Below, piece by piece: positions 32,222 to 42,044 of a stretch of 64,000 nucleotides of DNA; positions within the stretch are counted from its first letter, which is position 1, and each line of letters opens with the position of its first letter. The stretch lies in the NCBI RefSeq assembly GCF_014230085.1, contig NZ_JACHVB010000025.1:1-64000 (forward strand). Reading direction: 5' to 3'. The notes under the pieces are model-generated. The model saw nothing but the letters and a program-made list of their open reading frames with translations. It ran no database searches and was not told where the DNA came from. The DNA is from Ruficoccus amylovorans. Lineage in GTDB: Bacteria; Verrucomicrobiota; Verrucomicrobiia; Opitutales; Cerasicoccaceae. Made by a program: the position numbers and the translations under genes.

Positions 32222-34629
32222 TCGCGCGGCCCTCCGATCAGGTCGTTGATCGCGCCGATGAAGGTCTCGTCCTGAAAGCTGCTCTTGGTCAGGTAATAAT
32301 CGGCCCCGGCCTCCAGCCCCTTGAGCCGGTCCTCCTCGCGGTCCTTGTAGGAGACGATGATGACCGGCAGGCGTTGCAGGCGGGAGTCCTGCCGGATGCG
32401 GGAGACGAACTCGTAGCCGTTGAGCCGTGGCATGTCCACGTCACTGACCACCAGGTCGAACTCGCCCAGGCGCACGGCGTTCCAGCCGTCGGCCCCGTCC
32501 ACCGCCACCTCGACGGCGTACCCGGCGTTTTCCAATAGCTGGCGCTCGGTCTCGCGCACGGTGATGGAGTCGTCCACCACCAGCACGCGCTTGACGGGGG
32601 CTTTTTCCTCCTGCTCGCTGTAGCGCGACTGCATGCTGTCGCCACCGGCCAGGAGCTTGTCCACCGAGTGCACGAGGTCCTCCACATCGAGGATCAGGAT
32701 CGGCTCGCCCTCCTCCGAGAGCGAGGCGGCGCTGACGCCGGGCACCTTGCCCAGGCGGCGGTCCAGCGGACGCACCACCAGGTCGGTCTCGCCGGTGAGC
32801 TTGTCCACCTCGACGCCGTAAAGGTTGTTGCGGTCGTTGACGACCACGACGTTGATGTGGCGCGCGATCATGCTGACCGCCCCGGCCAGCCCGAGGGCCG
32901 AGCGCGAAGACACCAGCCCGATATTCTGCCCGTCGAGGTCGAAGTACTGGCGGTTTTCCAGCACCTTTAAGTCGCCGATGTTGAGCAGGAGCGTGCGATT
33001 GATACGGCTGAGGGGAAAGGCGTAGGGCTCGCCATCTATCTCGACCAGCAGCGCCCGGATAACCGAGCGGGTGATCGGCAACTGGAGATGGAACGTCGTT
33101 CCCTTACCCAGCTCGGTCGAGATGCGAACCTGCCCGCCGACCTCCTGCATGAGCGTCATCACCACGTCGAGGCCGACTCCGCGACCGGAGATTTCCGTCA
33201 CTTGCCCGGCGGTAGAAAAGCCCGGCAGAAACAGAAACTCCAGCAACTCGTCGTGGTTGAGGCTGCGGGCCATGTCCTCGGTGGCGAGGCCCTTTTCTAC
33301 AATCTTGGCGCGCAGGCGCTCGACATCGACGCCGCGCCCGTCGTCGCGCACCTCCACGATGAGCATGCCAGCGCTGTGCCGGGCGAGCAGCCGCAGAGAA
33401 CCGGCCTCAGGTTTACCGGCAGCGGCGCGGTCGGCGGGCAATTCGAGCCCGTGGTCGCAAGCGTTGCGCAGGAGGTGGTTGAGCGGGGCCTCCAGCCGGT
33501 CGAGGATGTCGCGGTCCACCGGCGTTTCCTTGCCCTCGATGGAAAAGCGGATCTGCTTGCCCGTGGTCTTGGCCAGGTCCCGGATAAGGCGCGGGAAGCC
33601 CTGCACCCCGTCGCCGAAGGGCCGCATACGGCTCTCGAGCACCTCGCGGTAGAGCCGGTCCGAAAGTAATGTGTTGCGCTGGGAAAAGGCGGCGAAAACC
33701 TCCAACTGGTTGCGGATCGAGCGCAGATTCTCGTGCGCGGCCAGCCGGATCTGCTCCAGGTGGCGGTTGAAGCTGGCCGGGTTTTCGCCGTTTTCCAGCA
33801 ACTTGCATCCCTGATCGATGCGGGCGTTCAGCTCGGTCTGCGACTCCTTCAACCGCAGGAGCGTCTCGCGAAAATGCTCAAGCTGGCGCGTCTCCACCAG
33901 CGTCTCCGCCGCCAACCCCATGAGGCGGTTCAGGTTGTCCGCCGACACGCGCACGACCTGTTCAGCCCCGTGCGGGGCCGACTTCGATGCGGGTTTGGCA
34001 GCGGGGACGGACTTTTTATCGCCGGGGGCGATGGGCACGCTTCCGGTAGAAGCGGGTTGCCCCTCGACTTGCGCGGAGACGGTGACATCTCGCTCCCCGG
34101 CAACGGAGGAAGCATCGGCCTCGGAACCAGCCCCACCGGTGGCGGACGACTCGTCTGCATTCGCCGGGGCGGATTCCTTTGCGGTAGCGGAAGTGCCCCC
34201 GGCCCGGCAAGTATCCGGCACCGGACCACCCGCGCGGACAGCGTGCAAGGCTTCGGCCAGCACGGCGGAGCGGGGTTTGTTTTCTTCCAGCCAGGCGGGC
34301 ATGGTGGCAGCGTCGGGGCCGCCCGAGTCCACAAGAAAGTCCACCGTCCGAAGCAGCAGGTCAAAGAAGCCTTCGGGGAAGTCGAGCTTGCCCTCGCCCA
34401 CGGCGACAAAGACATCCTCCAGCGCGTGGGCGACAGTCGAAACCGGCTCCAGCCCGATGATGCGGGCCGCGCCCTTGAGCGAGTGGGCAGCGCGCATAAG
34501 GTTGTTGATCAGCGCGGTGTCGCCGGGTGCGTTTTCCAGCTCCAGCAACCCGTTGTTGAGCGCCGCGCCGTGCGTCTCCACCTCCTGTTGGTAGAGATCC
34601 AGCATCGAGAAATCCGGTTCGGCGGCCAT
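32218..34629 (-). CDS. cheA: Hybrid CheA histidine kinase with receiver (WspE-like)
   Basis: This is an 803-residue kinase of a chemosensory array. The order is an N-terminal Hpt domain (phospho-His 49 in RAAHSLKGAARIIGLE) and an Ala/Ser/Pro-rich linker (about 140-225). The dimerisation and ATPase domain follows (N box NHLLRNACDHGLELP; G1 VEVRDDGRGVDVERL; G2 SGRGVGLDVVMTLMQEVGG), then a CheW-like domain. The C-terminal receiver has VLVVDDSITVRETERQLL and the phospho-Asp in LVVSDVDMPRLNGYEF. A CheA with a fused receiver is typical of WspE and FrzE-type non-flagellar systems. It overlaps cheB by 4 bp and follows cheW closely. Confidence 0.96.
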   Translation of the reverse strand: MAAEPDFSMLDLYQQEVETHGAALNNGLLELENAPGDTALINNLMRAAHSLKGAARIIGLEPVSTVAHALEDVFVAVGEGKLDFPEGFFDLLLRTVDFLVDSGGPDAATMPAWLEENKPRSAVLAEALHAVRAGGPVPDTCRAGGTSATAKESAPANADESSATGGAGSEADASSVAGERDVTVSAQVEGQPASTGSVPIAPGDKKSVPAAKPASKSAPHGAEQVVRVSADNLNRLMGLAAETLVETRQLEHFRETLLRLKESQTELNARIDQGCKLLENGENPASFNRHLEQIRLAAHENLRSIRNQLEVFAAFSQRNTLLSDRLYREVLESRMRPFGDGVQGFPRLIRDLAKTTGKQIRFSIEGKETPVDRDILDRLEAPLNHLLRNACDHGLELPADRAAAGKPEAGSLRLLARHSAGMLIVEVRDDGRGVDVERLRAKIVEKGLATEDMARSLNHDELLEFLFLPGFSTAGQVTEISGRGVGLDVVMTLMQEVGGQVRISTELGKGTTFHLQLPITRSVIRALLVEIDGEPYAFPLSRINRTLLLNIGDLKVLENRQYFDLDGQNIGLVSSRSALGLAGAVSMIARHINVVVVNDRNNLYGVEVDKLTGETDLVVRPLDRRLGKVPGVSAASLSEEGEPILILDVEDLVHSVDKLLAGGDSMQSRYSEQEEKAPVKRVLVVDDSITVRETERQLLENAGYAVEVAVDGADGWNAVRLGEFDLVVSDVDMPRLNGYEFVSRIRQDSRLQRLPVIIVSYKDREEDRLKGLEAGADYYLTKSSFQDETFIGAINDLIGGPRE

Positions 34630-34631
34630 GA

Positions 34632-35222
34632 TCAGAGAATCTTGTTGCTGAGGCTGTGGAAGATGAGTTCGTCGTCGAGCCAGCCGATCTGCTGGCCGCG
34701 CAGGCTGAAGAGGCCCTTCGTGTAAGTGGCGAGAGCCTTGGCCACCGTCACCGGTACGGCCTGCATCTGCGTCAGTTCGAAGTGCACCACCCCGTAAACC
34801 TCCTCCACCCGGAAGGCGAAGGCGTTGTTGTCACGGCCGATGAGGATCATCCGGCGGTAAACGCGGCGGCTGAGGCTGGCGGCCTCGGCCTTGGGGTCGC
34901 GCAGCCCGAGCAGCGCCTGGAGAGCCACCGTCAACTGAAGCTCCCCGCGCACGTTGCAGACGCCCCGCAGCACGTCATTCGAGCGGCGGGGAATCCGGTG
35001 CACGGTTGCCTCGGCGCAGACCTCCTTAACCACCGGGCAGGCCAGCGCGAGCCACTCGTCCTGCAGGCGAAAAACCAGCAGGGCCACCGTCTCGCGCGTC
35101 TCCTCCTCGGGCGGGTTTTTGATACGCTCAATCCACTCCTCGCGGTAGCCCTCGGGGTACGGACGGTCAAGCAGGCTCTCGACCTGACGGTTTTCCGGCG
35201 GCGGTAAAAGTTCCTCAGACAT
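34632..35222 (-). CDS. cheW: CheW-like coupling protein (WspD-like)
   Basis: The 196-residue protein consists of an N-terminal charged extension and one CheW domain. The domain begins TVALLVFRLQDEWLALACP and includes HRIPRRSNDVLRGVCNVRGE, the coupling-protein signature. CheW links receptors to CheA in the array. It overlaps the upstream CheR-TPR gene by 8 bp. Having two CheW-type proteins flanking a CheR-TPR gene is the layout of wspB-wspC-wspD. Confidence 0.92.
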   Translation of the reverse strand: MSEELLPPPENRQVESLLDRPYPEGYREEWIERIKNPPEEETRETVALLVFRLQDEWLALACPVVKEVCAEATVHRIPRRSNDVLRGVCNVRGELQLTVALQALLGLRDPKAEAASLSRRVYRRMILIGRDNNAFAFRVEEVYGVVHFELTQMQAVPVTVAKALATYTKGLFSLRGQQIGWLDDELIFHSLSNKIL

Positions 35223-36510
35223 GGGCGGCCTCCAGCTTGCGGACGCGCGCTCTCAAGCGCTGCGCCTCCTGTGCCGAGCCCCGACGCTCGGCCAACAGCG
35301 CCATCTGCACCAGCGCGTCCAGGTGGTTCGGATTCAGGTAAAGGGCCTTGCGGATACAGGTCTCGGCCTCTGCCAGCCGCGATGAAGCCATCTCGATCTG
35401 CCCGAGCAAAAAGAGAGCGTCGGCACTTGGCTTATGGGTCTGCAAATGCGTCAGGCACTGCTCACGGGCGGCGGCGAGATTCCCCTGATCTGCCAGTCGC
35501 GCAATCTCGTGCAGGACCAGGGCGGAAGCGTCCTTTTCGGAGGAAGCGTTCACGGCCCCGGAAGTCGCGGCGGGAACGGGCGATTTTAAAGCGGAACGAG
35601 CGGGCACGACAGTTGAAGACCGGCGCGAAGCGGAACCCGATGCGGAAACCCGGCCTGTCTTGCGGGCGGGGACGGAGCATGGTTTAGCGACACCCGATGC
35701 CGGGACGCTCAGCCGCCGGCGGTAGCAGAAAGCGCTCGCCGGACCGGTCGGCTCAAACTCGCCCGTCAGCACGGACAGTCCGTCGGCGTGTCCGACGAAA
35801 AACAGCCCGCCGTCGGCCAATAGTTTCTGCATGTGGCCGACCACGCTGCGGCGAGCATCCTCGCAGAAGTAGATCAGCACGTTGCGGCAGAAAATCACGT
35901 CAAAAGACGGGGCGAAGGCGAGGCTGCCGGGATCGAGCAGGTTGCAGCGCTTGAAGGACACACAACGGCGCACCTGCTCGCGCACCCGCATCCCGCCCTC
36001 CGGAAGCGGCTCGAAGTGGTGACGACGGCCCTCAGCATCCTTCCCCCGGAAGGCCATCGAGCGGTACTCACCCCGGCGGGCGTGGACGAGGTTACGCTCG
36101 CTCACATCCCCGGCATAGACGCGGAAACTTCTTTCCGGCAGACCGGAGTCGATCAGTGTCATGGCAATCGAATACGGCTCGGGACCGGAGGCGCAGGGCA
36201 CGCTCAGTACGCGCAGCATGCGGTCGGGGCCGGACTGGCCGGACCACTCGGACTGGACCCAGCGGGCCAGAAAATCAAAGGGGGCGCGGTCCCGAAAAAA
36301 CCACGACTCGGGCACCAGTAGCTCGTCGACAAACGCCTCAAACTCCTCCCCCGACGCCAACAGCTTTTCCAGGTAGGCATCCTCATCCTCCACCCCGAGC
36401 TGGCGCATGCGGTGGTGCGCGGCAACGAGGCAGCCCGGCCCCGAAAGCACAGTATCGTCAAAGCCGTAGGTGCGGCGCAGGCGCTGGAGCATATCCGGCG
36501 GCAGGGTCAT
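35215..36510 (-). CDS. cheR: CheR-type methyltransferase with C-terminal TPR (WspC-like)
   Basis: The 431-residue enzyme methylates glutamates on chemoreceptors using SAM. The CheR domain (1-270) has an N-terminal helical region, the SAM-binding RVLSVPCASGPEPYSIAMTL and the DVIFCRNVLIYF motif. A Ser/Ala/Pro-rich linker (about 275-335) precedes a C-terminal TPR-like region (ALFLLGQIEMASSRLAEAET, then CIRKALYLNPNHLDALVQMA). CheR proteins with TPR tails are characteristic of Wsp-type systems. It overlaps the CheW gene on each side by a few bp. Confidence 0.94.
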   Translation of the reverse strand: MTLPPDMLQRLRRTYGFDDTVLSGPGCLVAAHHRMRQLGVEDEDAYLEKLLASGEEFEAFVDELLVPESWFFRDRAPFDFLARWVQSEWSGQSGPDRMLRVLSVPCASGPEPYSIAMTLIDSGLPERSFRVYAGDVSERNLVHARRGEYRSMAFRGKDAEGRRHHFEPLPEGGMRVREQVRRCVSFKRCNLLDPGSLAFAPSFDVIFCRNVLIYFCEDARRSVVGHMQKLLADGGLFFVGHADGLSVLTGEFEPTGPASAFCYRRRLSVPASGVAKPCSVPARKTGRVSASGSASRRSSTVVPARSALKSPVPAATSGAVNASSEKDASALVLHEIARLADQGNLAAAREQCLTHLQTHKPSADALFLLGQIEMASSRLAEAETCIRKALYLNPNHLDALVQMALLAERRGSAQEAQRLRARVRKLEAAHV

Positions 36511-36968
36511 GCCGGGACCTCCTTACACTGGCGCAGCAGGGCGCGAATCTCGGGGGTGATCAGTTCCTCGACCTCGACGCACTGGACAAGCTCGCCGCGG
36601 GCATCCTTGAGCACGCGGCCCAGGTGCGGGGCCTCCGGCGGGCGCAGCCCCGGGTCGAGCAGCGCGGCCTCGTCCACCGTCAGGGTGTCGGTGACTTTCT
36701 CGGCCAGCAGGGCGACAAGTTGGCCGCTCCCGCCGTTGGCCTCGACCACAAGGTAACGGGTGCTCAGAAAAATCTCCGCCGGGCGACCGACCGTTAACTG
36801 GCACAGGTCAATCACGGGCAGGATTTTCCCCCGATACTCGAAAATCCCCTTCACCGCGGCGGGAGTGCCGGGCACCTCACGCACGGGCATGGCGGGCACA
36901 ATCTCCACCACCCGCTGCGAATCCAGTCCGTAGCGGCGCGGGCCGAGTTGGAACAAAATGATCAACAT
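36507..36968 (-). CDS. cheW: CheW-like coupling protein (WspB-like)
   Basis: The single CheW domain of 153 residues starts MLIILFQLGPRRYGLDSQRV. It has VREVPGTPAAVKGIFEYRGK followed by ILPVIDLCQL, the typical CheW core. It is expected to couple the two upstream receptors to CheA. It lies 12 bp after an MCP gene and overlaps the CheR gene by 4 bp. Confidence 0.92.
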   Translation of the reverse strand: MLIILFQLGPRRYGLDSQRVVEIVPAMPVREVPGTPAAVKGIFEYRGKILPVIDLCQLTVGRPAEIFLSTRYLVVEANGGSGQLVALLAEKVTDTLTVDEAALLDPGLRPPEAPHLGRVLKDARGELVQCVEVEELITPEIRALLRQCKEVPA

Positions 36969-36980
36969 GGTCGGTGCGCC

Positions 36981-39185
36981 TCAGCCGCCGGAAGATTTTT
37001 TCGGGCGCATGGGAAAGGGCATGTTCGTCATGCCGGTGGTGTTGCGGTCGGCTACCTTGAAGCGGGAAACTTCGCGCCGCAGGTTGTTGACCGCCGTGTG
37101 CAGGGCCTGCGTGGCCTTGTCGAACTCGACCAGCGAATCGGCGCTGCGCTGCGCGCCGTCCTTGAGGTTCGTCATCGCGTCGCTGATCTGGGCCGCGCCC
37201 TGCGTCTGCGACTGCATCCCTTCCCGCACCTCGGCGAAGCGCGGGGAAAGCTCCTGTACGCGGCTGATGATGCCGTCGAGCTGGCGGCTGAGCTCGTCAA
37301 TCTCGCCCACGCCGCCGCGCACGCCCTCGGAGAACTTGTCCATCTCCATGACTCCGGCGGAGACGGCGCTCTGCATCTCCTTCACCATCTGGTCGATGTC
37401 CACCGTGGCCTTGGCGGTCTGGCTGGCCAGCCGGCGAATCTCACGCGCCACCACGGCGAAGCCCAGCCCGAACTCGCCCGCTTTTTCCGCCTCGATGGCG
37501 GCGTTGAGCGAGAGCAGGTTCGTCTGCTCGGAAACCTTGTTGATGGCGGTGACGATGCGGGTGATGTTGCTGGCCTTGTCGGAGATGGCCGCGAGCTTGT
37601 CCGAAATCGACTGCGTGGCCCCGTCCAGGTGGCTCATGGCCTCGGCCATGGCGGCGAGCTGCTGGCGGCCGGTCTCGGCCATGCCCGCGGTCTCGGAGGA
37701 GCTGGAGGAGACATTCTCCATCGTGTTGAGCAGTTCGCGGGAGGTTGCGCTGATCTGGCTCACGGCAGCGGCGATCTGCGTCGTCGAGGCCCCGAAGTCC
37801 TGAATCGTCGCCTCCTGCGACTTGGCCGTGCCGGTGATCCGGGTGGCGGTCGAGACAAGCTGGATAGTGGCGCTTTTGACCTGGAGCAGCAGGCCGTTGA
37901 GGCTGCCGACCATATCCTTGATCGCCTGGAGCAGTTGGCCGGACTCGTCCTTGGTATCGACTTCGACTTCCGCCGTGAGGTCGCCCCGGGCCACACGCTG
38001 GGCCAACTCGTTTGCTACCGAAATACGACGCGAGAAGGAATTGGCAAAGATCCAGATGATGAGAATAATCAGCAGCACCGTCACCCCGACCATCGCAAAG
38101 GTGAGCGCGGCAGATTCGCGGGTCGGCGCCATGATCTCGCTGAAGCTCACCGTCATGACCAGGCGCCAGCCCCCGGTGGGGATGTAGGCGCTGGCGATGA
38201 AGGAGCGCTCACCGCGCAGGGGGTCGTCGATCTCGATCACATCGGTGTTGCGTCGCGAGAGGGAAAAGCGCTGGAAGATGTCGCGGTAGGTGTTGCTGAC
38301 GTTGCCGTCGAGGAGGCGCTCGGCCTTGGCCTCGTCAAACTGGAGCATCCCGCTGCCCTCGTCGAAAGTGAAGACATCGGTCAGCATACGGCCTTTTTCA
38401 CCGGGGTTTTCCTGAACAAAGAGCTGGTCAACCGGCGCGGTCCGCAAGCCCGAGCCGTAGGTGGTTGAAATGATGCGCCCCCGGCTGCTGATGAGAAAGA
38501 ACTCCGCCGACTCGTAGGGCTTGAGCTTGTTGATGAACTCGTCGAGGAAGTCCAGACCCCGATCGATCCCGCAGATGCCCATGAAGCGCCCGTCGATGAT
38601 AATGGGGGCCATCTGTTCGACGATCAAGTTGGCGTGGTTATAAACGTAGGGCTCGGTCACGAGGAACGTCTCGCTGCTGCCGCGGATGTACTTCTCCTTC
38701 ACCCCGGCGTAGTAGAGCGCGCTCTCCATGTCCACCAGCGGCTCCAGCGTGTAGGCACCGTTGTTCTGCGGGTCGCGGAACCAATAGGCCAGGAAGCGCC
38801 CGTCGGCGTCGAGATAGGTGTCCCCGTCCTTGAAGTTCTGCACATACTCGGCGTCGCGTCCGTCGGCGTTGGGCTCGTAGCCGCAACTGGCCCCGATGAA
38901 CTCCGGAAAGTCGTCCAGCACGCCACGTAAAAGCTCGATTGTCTCCTCGCGCTTGCCGAAGAGGCCGTTCTGCTGGGCCAGGGCGAGCGTCCGCACGACG
39001 GAGACCGATTCGCTGTTGTCACGCTCGATTTCGAGGGCGGCTTTCTGGAGCTGTTCGGCGATGAGCTGCTTCTGCCCGGCGATCAAGGTGTCGCGCACCC
39101 GGAGCATGTTGAAGGCGGCCAGCGAGAGCATGATGACCAGCACCGGGAGCACCATCGTCAGCATGATTTTCGAACGCATCTTCAT
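36981..39185 (-). CDS. Methyl-accepting chemotaxis protein with dCache sensor
   Basis: This is a 734-residue transmembrane receptor. An N-terminal helix ([20 protein letters not shown]) is followed by a large periplasmic dCache-type domain (about 40-370, with [34 protein letters not shown] and [13 protein letters not shown]). A second helix ([20 protein letters not shown]) and a HAMP-like segment come next. The signalling region has the conserved tip [20 protein letters not shown]. It overlaps the previous MCP by 4 bp. There is no CheR-binding pentapeptide at the C-terminus. The ligand is unknown. Confidence 0.95.
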   Translation of the reverse strand: MKMRSKIMLTMVLPVLVIMLSLAAFNMLRVRDTLIAGQKQLIAEQLQKAALEIERDNSESVSVVRTLALAQQNGLFGKREETIELLRGVLDDFPEFIGASCGYEPNADGRDAEYVQNFKDGDTYLDADGRFLAYWFRDPQNNGAYTLEPLVDMESALYYAGVKEKYIRGSSETFLVTEPYVYNHANLIVEQMAPIIIDGRFMGICGIDRGLDFLDEFINKLKPYESAEFFLISSRGRIISTTYGSGLRTAPVDQLFVQENPGEKGRMLTDVFTFDEGSGMLQFDEAKAERLLDGNVSNTYRDIFQRFSLSRRNTDVIEIDDPLRGERSFIASAYIPTGGWRLVMTVSFSEIMAPTRESAALTFAMVGVTVLLIILIIWIFANSFSRRISVANELAQRVARGDLTAEVEVDTKDESGQLLQAIKDMVGSLNGLLLQVKSATIQLVSTATRITGTAKSQEATIQDFGASTTQIAAAVSQISATSRELLNTMENVSSSSSETAGMAETGRQQLAAMAEAMSHLDGATQSISDKLAAISDKASNITRIVTAINKVSEQTNLLSLNAAIEAEKAGEFGLGFAVVAREIRRLASQTAKATVDIDQMVKEMQSAVSAGVMEMDKFSEGVRGGVGEIDELSRQLDGIISRVQELSPRFAEVREGMQSQTQGAAQISDAMTNLKDGAQRSADSLVEFDKATQALHTAVNNLRREVSRFKVADRNTTGMTNMPFPMRPKKSSGG

Positions 39186-41425
39186 GACGGCTCCTCCTCC
39201 GAGGCGGGCTTGTCGCCGTCCATGCGGAACCGGGCGATCCCGTCCTGCATGGCCTGGACGGCGCGGTTGAGCTTGTCTGTGGTGTTTTTAAAACCTTGCA
39301 GCGAAGCGGAGGTCTGGTGGGCGGCGAGGTTGAGGTTGGCCACGGCCTCGGAAATCTGCGAGGCCCCCACGGCCTGCGAGGACATACCCTCGCGCACACT
39401 GTCGAAGCGCGGCGTAAGCGCCTCGACCTGCTCGATGATGTTCTCCATCTGTCCGCTGAGTTGGGCCGTGTTGTCAATGCCGGTGCGGACGGCCTCGTTG
39501 AACTTGTCCATCTCCATGACCCCGGCGGAAACCGAGGACTGCATCTCCTTCACCATCTGCTCGATGTCCTGCGTGGCCACGGCGGTCTGGTCGGCCAGGC
39601 GGCGGATTTCACGCGCCACCACCGCGAAGCCCAGCCCGTACTCGCCCGCCTTCTCGGCCTCAATGGCGGCATTGAGCGAGAGCAGGTTCGTCTGGTCGGC
39701 CACCTTGGCGATGGTCGTGACCACGGCGTTGATGGCCTGCGCACGCTCGGCGATGACGGAGAGCTTCCCGGTAATAGACCGGGTGGCCGTCTCCAGCCCC
39801 TCCGACCCCTCGCGCATCTCCTCCAGGTGTGAACGGCCCGCGCTGGCGATCCCGGCGGTGTTGCGGGCGCTTTCGGAGACCTTGTTCATGGTCTGGGAAA
39901 GCTCCTGCGAGGTGCTGGAAATCTCCTTCACGGCGGCGGCAATCTCGCTGGAAGACGAGCCGAAGTCCTGCACCGTGCCTTCCTGCGCCCGGGCCGTATC
40001 CGTCATCTCGGTTGCGGTCCCGGCCAGTTGGCGGCTGGAGTCGCGGACTCCTCCGACGAGGGCATTGAGGTTGCGGATCATCTTGAGGATGGCCCGGAAA
40101 AGCTGACCCGTCTCGTCCTGTTGATGGACGAGTTGGCGATTACCACTCTGCACCTGACAGCACTCTTCCATCTGCGAGGCGGCTTGCCCAAGGCGACCTT
40201 CGGCCACAAGTTCGGAAATATTCGTCAGGTAAGTGATCGGGCGGGCGATCCAGCCGCCCAGGACGGTGGCCAGCAAACCGACCACAACGAGCGTAGCGAT
40301 GGCCCCGATGAGGGTGTGCTTTAAAATCGCGGTAAAGGCGTGGGCCACCTCCTGATGCGGACGGTCGAACTCGCGCTCGAAAGCCGTCACCCCGACCACC
40401 CAATCCCAGGGCTTGAAGTAGGCGTAGTGGATTTCCTTGTAGCGGACATTGCCGGAAGCGTCCTGCCAAGCCACGTCTTCGGTCCCGACCTCGCCAGGCT
40501 GGAGCCGGATGGCCTTTTTGCGGATGTCCTCGATGTAGTCGCGTCCGTCGATGTCGCGCACACGGGAGATATCCTGCATCTCGGCCGCGCCGTCGCGGAA
40601 GAACTCGTAACGTCCCCGACCCATTTTATCCTGGCCGGGCATGATCCAGGCGTAGCCGGTTTCGCCCACTTCGATGGAGGACAAGGCCCGGCGCAGGCTG
40701 TCCACGCTCTCGCGCTTCACGCCGACGTAGAGCATGCCGATGATCTCCTCGCCCCGCGAATCATAAACCGGCTCATAGGCGGCCAGGTACCAACTGTTCA
40801 CCACGAAGGCGCTGCCCTGGTAAGTGTCGCCCCGCATGACAGTGGAAACGACCGCATTGGGTGTGCCGTCGGGATCGACGGCGGGGATGTAAGTGCCGAT
40901 GGCGCGGTCGCCCTCCAACGTGAGGACATTGGTGGCCACGCGCAGCATATCGCCCTCCTCGTTCATGCGCTGGAAAATCGTCGCCGTGCCGCCAACCATG
41001 TCCCGGACGGCGTCCACCAGCGCGGTGGGCTTGGCGGCGTCGACGTTCTGGCCGAGCCATTCCTCACCGAGGAGCATTTCGGGCAGTTCGAGGCCGCGCT
41101 TCTCGTCGTTAAGCTGGTTCACCGCGTTCCAGCGTACAAGCTCGGCTCCGAGACGCAGGCCGCCTTCTTCCTTTACGAGGTGGTCGGCCACCCCGAGGGC
41201 TGCGTCCACCTGAAGCTGGACGAGGTCATTGGCGTTGGCGCACAGGTTGTAAATGTCGCGGGTGGTCTGGTCGAGATTAGCCGCGACCATGGCGTCAAGC
41301 TGCTCGCCGATGATGTGCGTACTCTTGCGCTCCTGCACGAATATGAGCAGCGCCAGCACGATTGCCGGCAGCAAGGCCGAGAAGAGCGCCAGACCGGTGA
41401 CTTTGTGCCGGAGCTTAAGTTTCAT
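39182..41425 (-). CDS. Methyl-accepting chemotaxis protein with Cache_3-type sensor
   Basis: The 747-residue receptor is the first gene of the chemosensory operon. It has an N-terminal helix ([20 protein letters not shown]) and a periplasmic Cache region. The Cache region carries [20 protein letters not shown] and a long [20 protein letters not shown] stretch, typical of Cache_3-Cache_2 sensors. A second helix ([20 protein letters not shown]), a HAMP-like linker and the signalling tip [20 protein letters not shown] follow. The signalling half closely resembles that of the MCP at 36981-39185, suggesting an old duplication with sensor replacement. Confidence 0.95.
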   Translation of the reverse strand: MKLKLRHKVTGLALFSALLPAIVLALLIFVQERKSTHIIGEQLDAMVAANLDQTTRDIYNLCANANDLVQLQVDAALGVADHLVKEEGGLRLGAELVRWNAVNQLNDEKRGLELPEMLLGEEWLGQNVDAAKPTALVDAVRDMVGGTATIFQRMNEEGDMLRVATNVLTLEGDRAIGTYIPAVDPDGTPNAVVSTVMRGDTYQGSAFVVNSWYLAAYEPVYDSRGEEIIGMLYVGVKRESVDSLRRALSSIEVGETGYAWIMPGQDKMGRGRYEFFRDGAAEMQDISRVRDIDGRDYIEDIRKKAIRLQPGEVGTEDVAWQDASGNVRYKEIHYAYFKPWDWVVGVTAFEREFDRPHQEVAHAFTAILKHTLIGAIATLVVVGLLATVLGGWIARPITYLTNISELVAEGRLGQAASQMEECCQVQSGNRQLVHQQDETGQLFRAILKMIRNLNALVGGVRDSSRQLAGTATEMTDTARAQEGTVQDFGSSSSEIAAAVKEISSTSQELSQTMNKVSESARNTAGIASAGRSHLEEMREGSEGLETATRSITGKLSVIAERAQAINAVVTTIAKVADQTNLLSLNAAIEAEKAGEYGLGFAVVAREIRRLADQTAVATQDIEQMVKEMQSSVSAGVMEMDKFNEAVRTGIDNTAQLSGQMENIIEQVEALTPRFDSVREGMSSQAVGASQISEAVANLNLAAHQTSASLQGFKNTTDKLNRAVQAMQDGIARFRMDGDKPASEEEPS

Positions 41426-41525
41426 CGCAACAATGGGTTACTTATCTTCGTCTCCGGTCCGCTTGGCAAGACGGGAGTTCGCGGCCAGCGACCGCGCCGC
41501 CGGAGTCGGCTCCGGCAGCCAGCGA

Positions 41526-41554
41526 TAAAAAAAGCGGCGTGGACACGCCGCTTT
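41526..41554 (-). terminator. Rho-independent terminator between the STAS gene and the MCP operon
   Basis: On the minus strand AAAGCGGCGTG and CACGCCGCTTT form an 11-bp perfect stem (41531-41554) and run into further T's. It ends the STAS gene transcript before the MCP operon begins. Confidence 0.85.
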
Positions 41555-41601
41555 GATCGATAAAGGGATTCGCTACTGCTGCGCTCCCGGACCTGTGCGG
41601 A

Positions 41602-41937
41602 TCAGGAGAGGGCCTGGAGGGCTTCCTCGCGGGTCGCGTAGATCGGGAAAATGCTGGTAAAGCCGGAGATTTCGAAGACCTGCTTGACGTTCGGGTTGAG
41701 CGTCGCCAGGGCGATGGACCCCGACTGCTTCTTGAACTGCTTGGCGGCGGAGAGCAGCACACGCAGGCCCGCGCTACTGATGTAGTCCAGCTCGCGGCAG
41801 TCCACCAGCACCTTGACTTCGCCCGCTTCGGCCAGCGAGGTCAGCTTTTCGTCCAGCGAGCCGGATGTGCTGACATCGAGACGCCCCTGGAGGCTGAGAA
41901 TATTGATGGAGTCCTGTTTTTCCTGGGTAATTTCCAC
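41602..41937 (-). CDS. STAS-domain anti-sigma factor antagonist
   Basis: This is a single STAS domain of about 111 residues starting at a GTG (41937; EITQEKQDSINILSLQGRLD). The phosphorylatable Ser region is RELDYISSAGLRVLLSAAKQ, the classic site targeted by RsbW-type kinases and RsbU-type phosphatases. The longer frame to 42123 runs over the neighbouring sugar transferase gene and is not supported. A terminator lies 48 bp after its stop. Its natural partners may be the RsbW/RsbU-type pair at 19220-20931. Confidence 0.9.
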   Translation of the reverse strand: MEITQEKQDSINILSLQGRLDVSTSGSLDEKLTSLAEAGEVKVLVDCRELDYISSAGLRVLLSAAKQFKKQSGSIALATLNPNVKQVFEISGFTSIFPIYATREEALQALS

Positions 41938-42044
41938 GGTGAGGGAGGTTTGATGGTTAAAGGTCGCCCCGACGGGGATTGGGTTGATAAAGACGCCAAG
42001 CCCCCTGTCTTTCAAGCGTTTTTTTGACAGGCCCCGCGAAGCCG

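Noticed and set aside
36948-38468. 506-codon plus-strand frame across the MCP gene
   Set aside because: It is antisense to a receptor with a clear signalling tip and looks like a shadow (His/Gly/Leu-rich).
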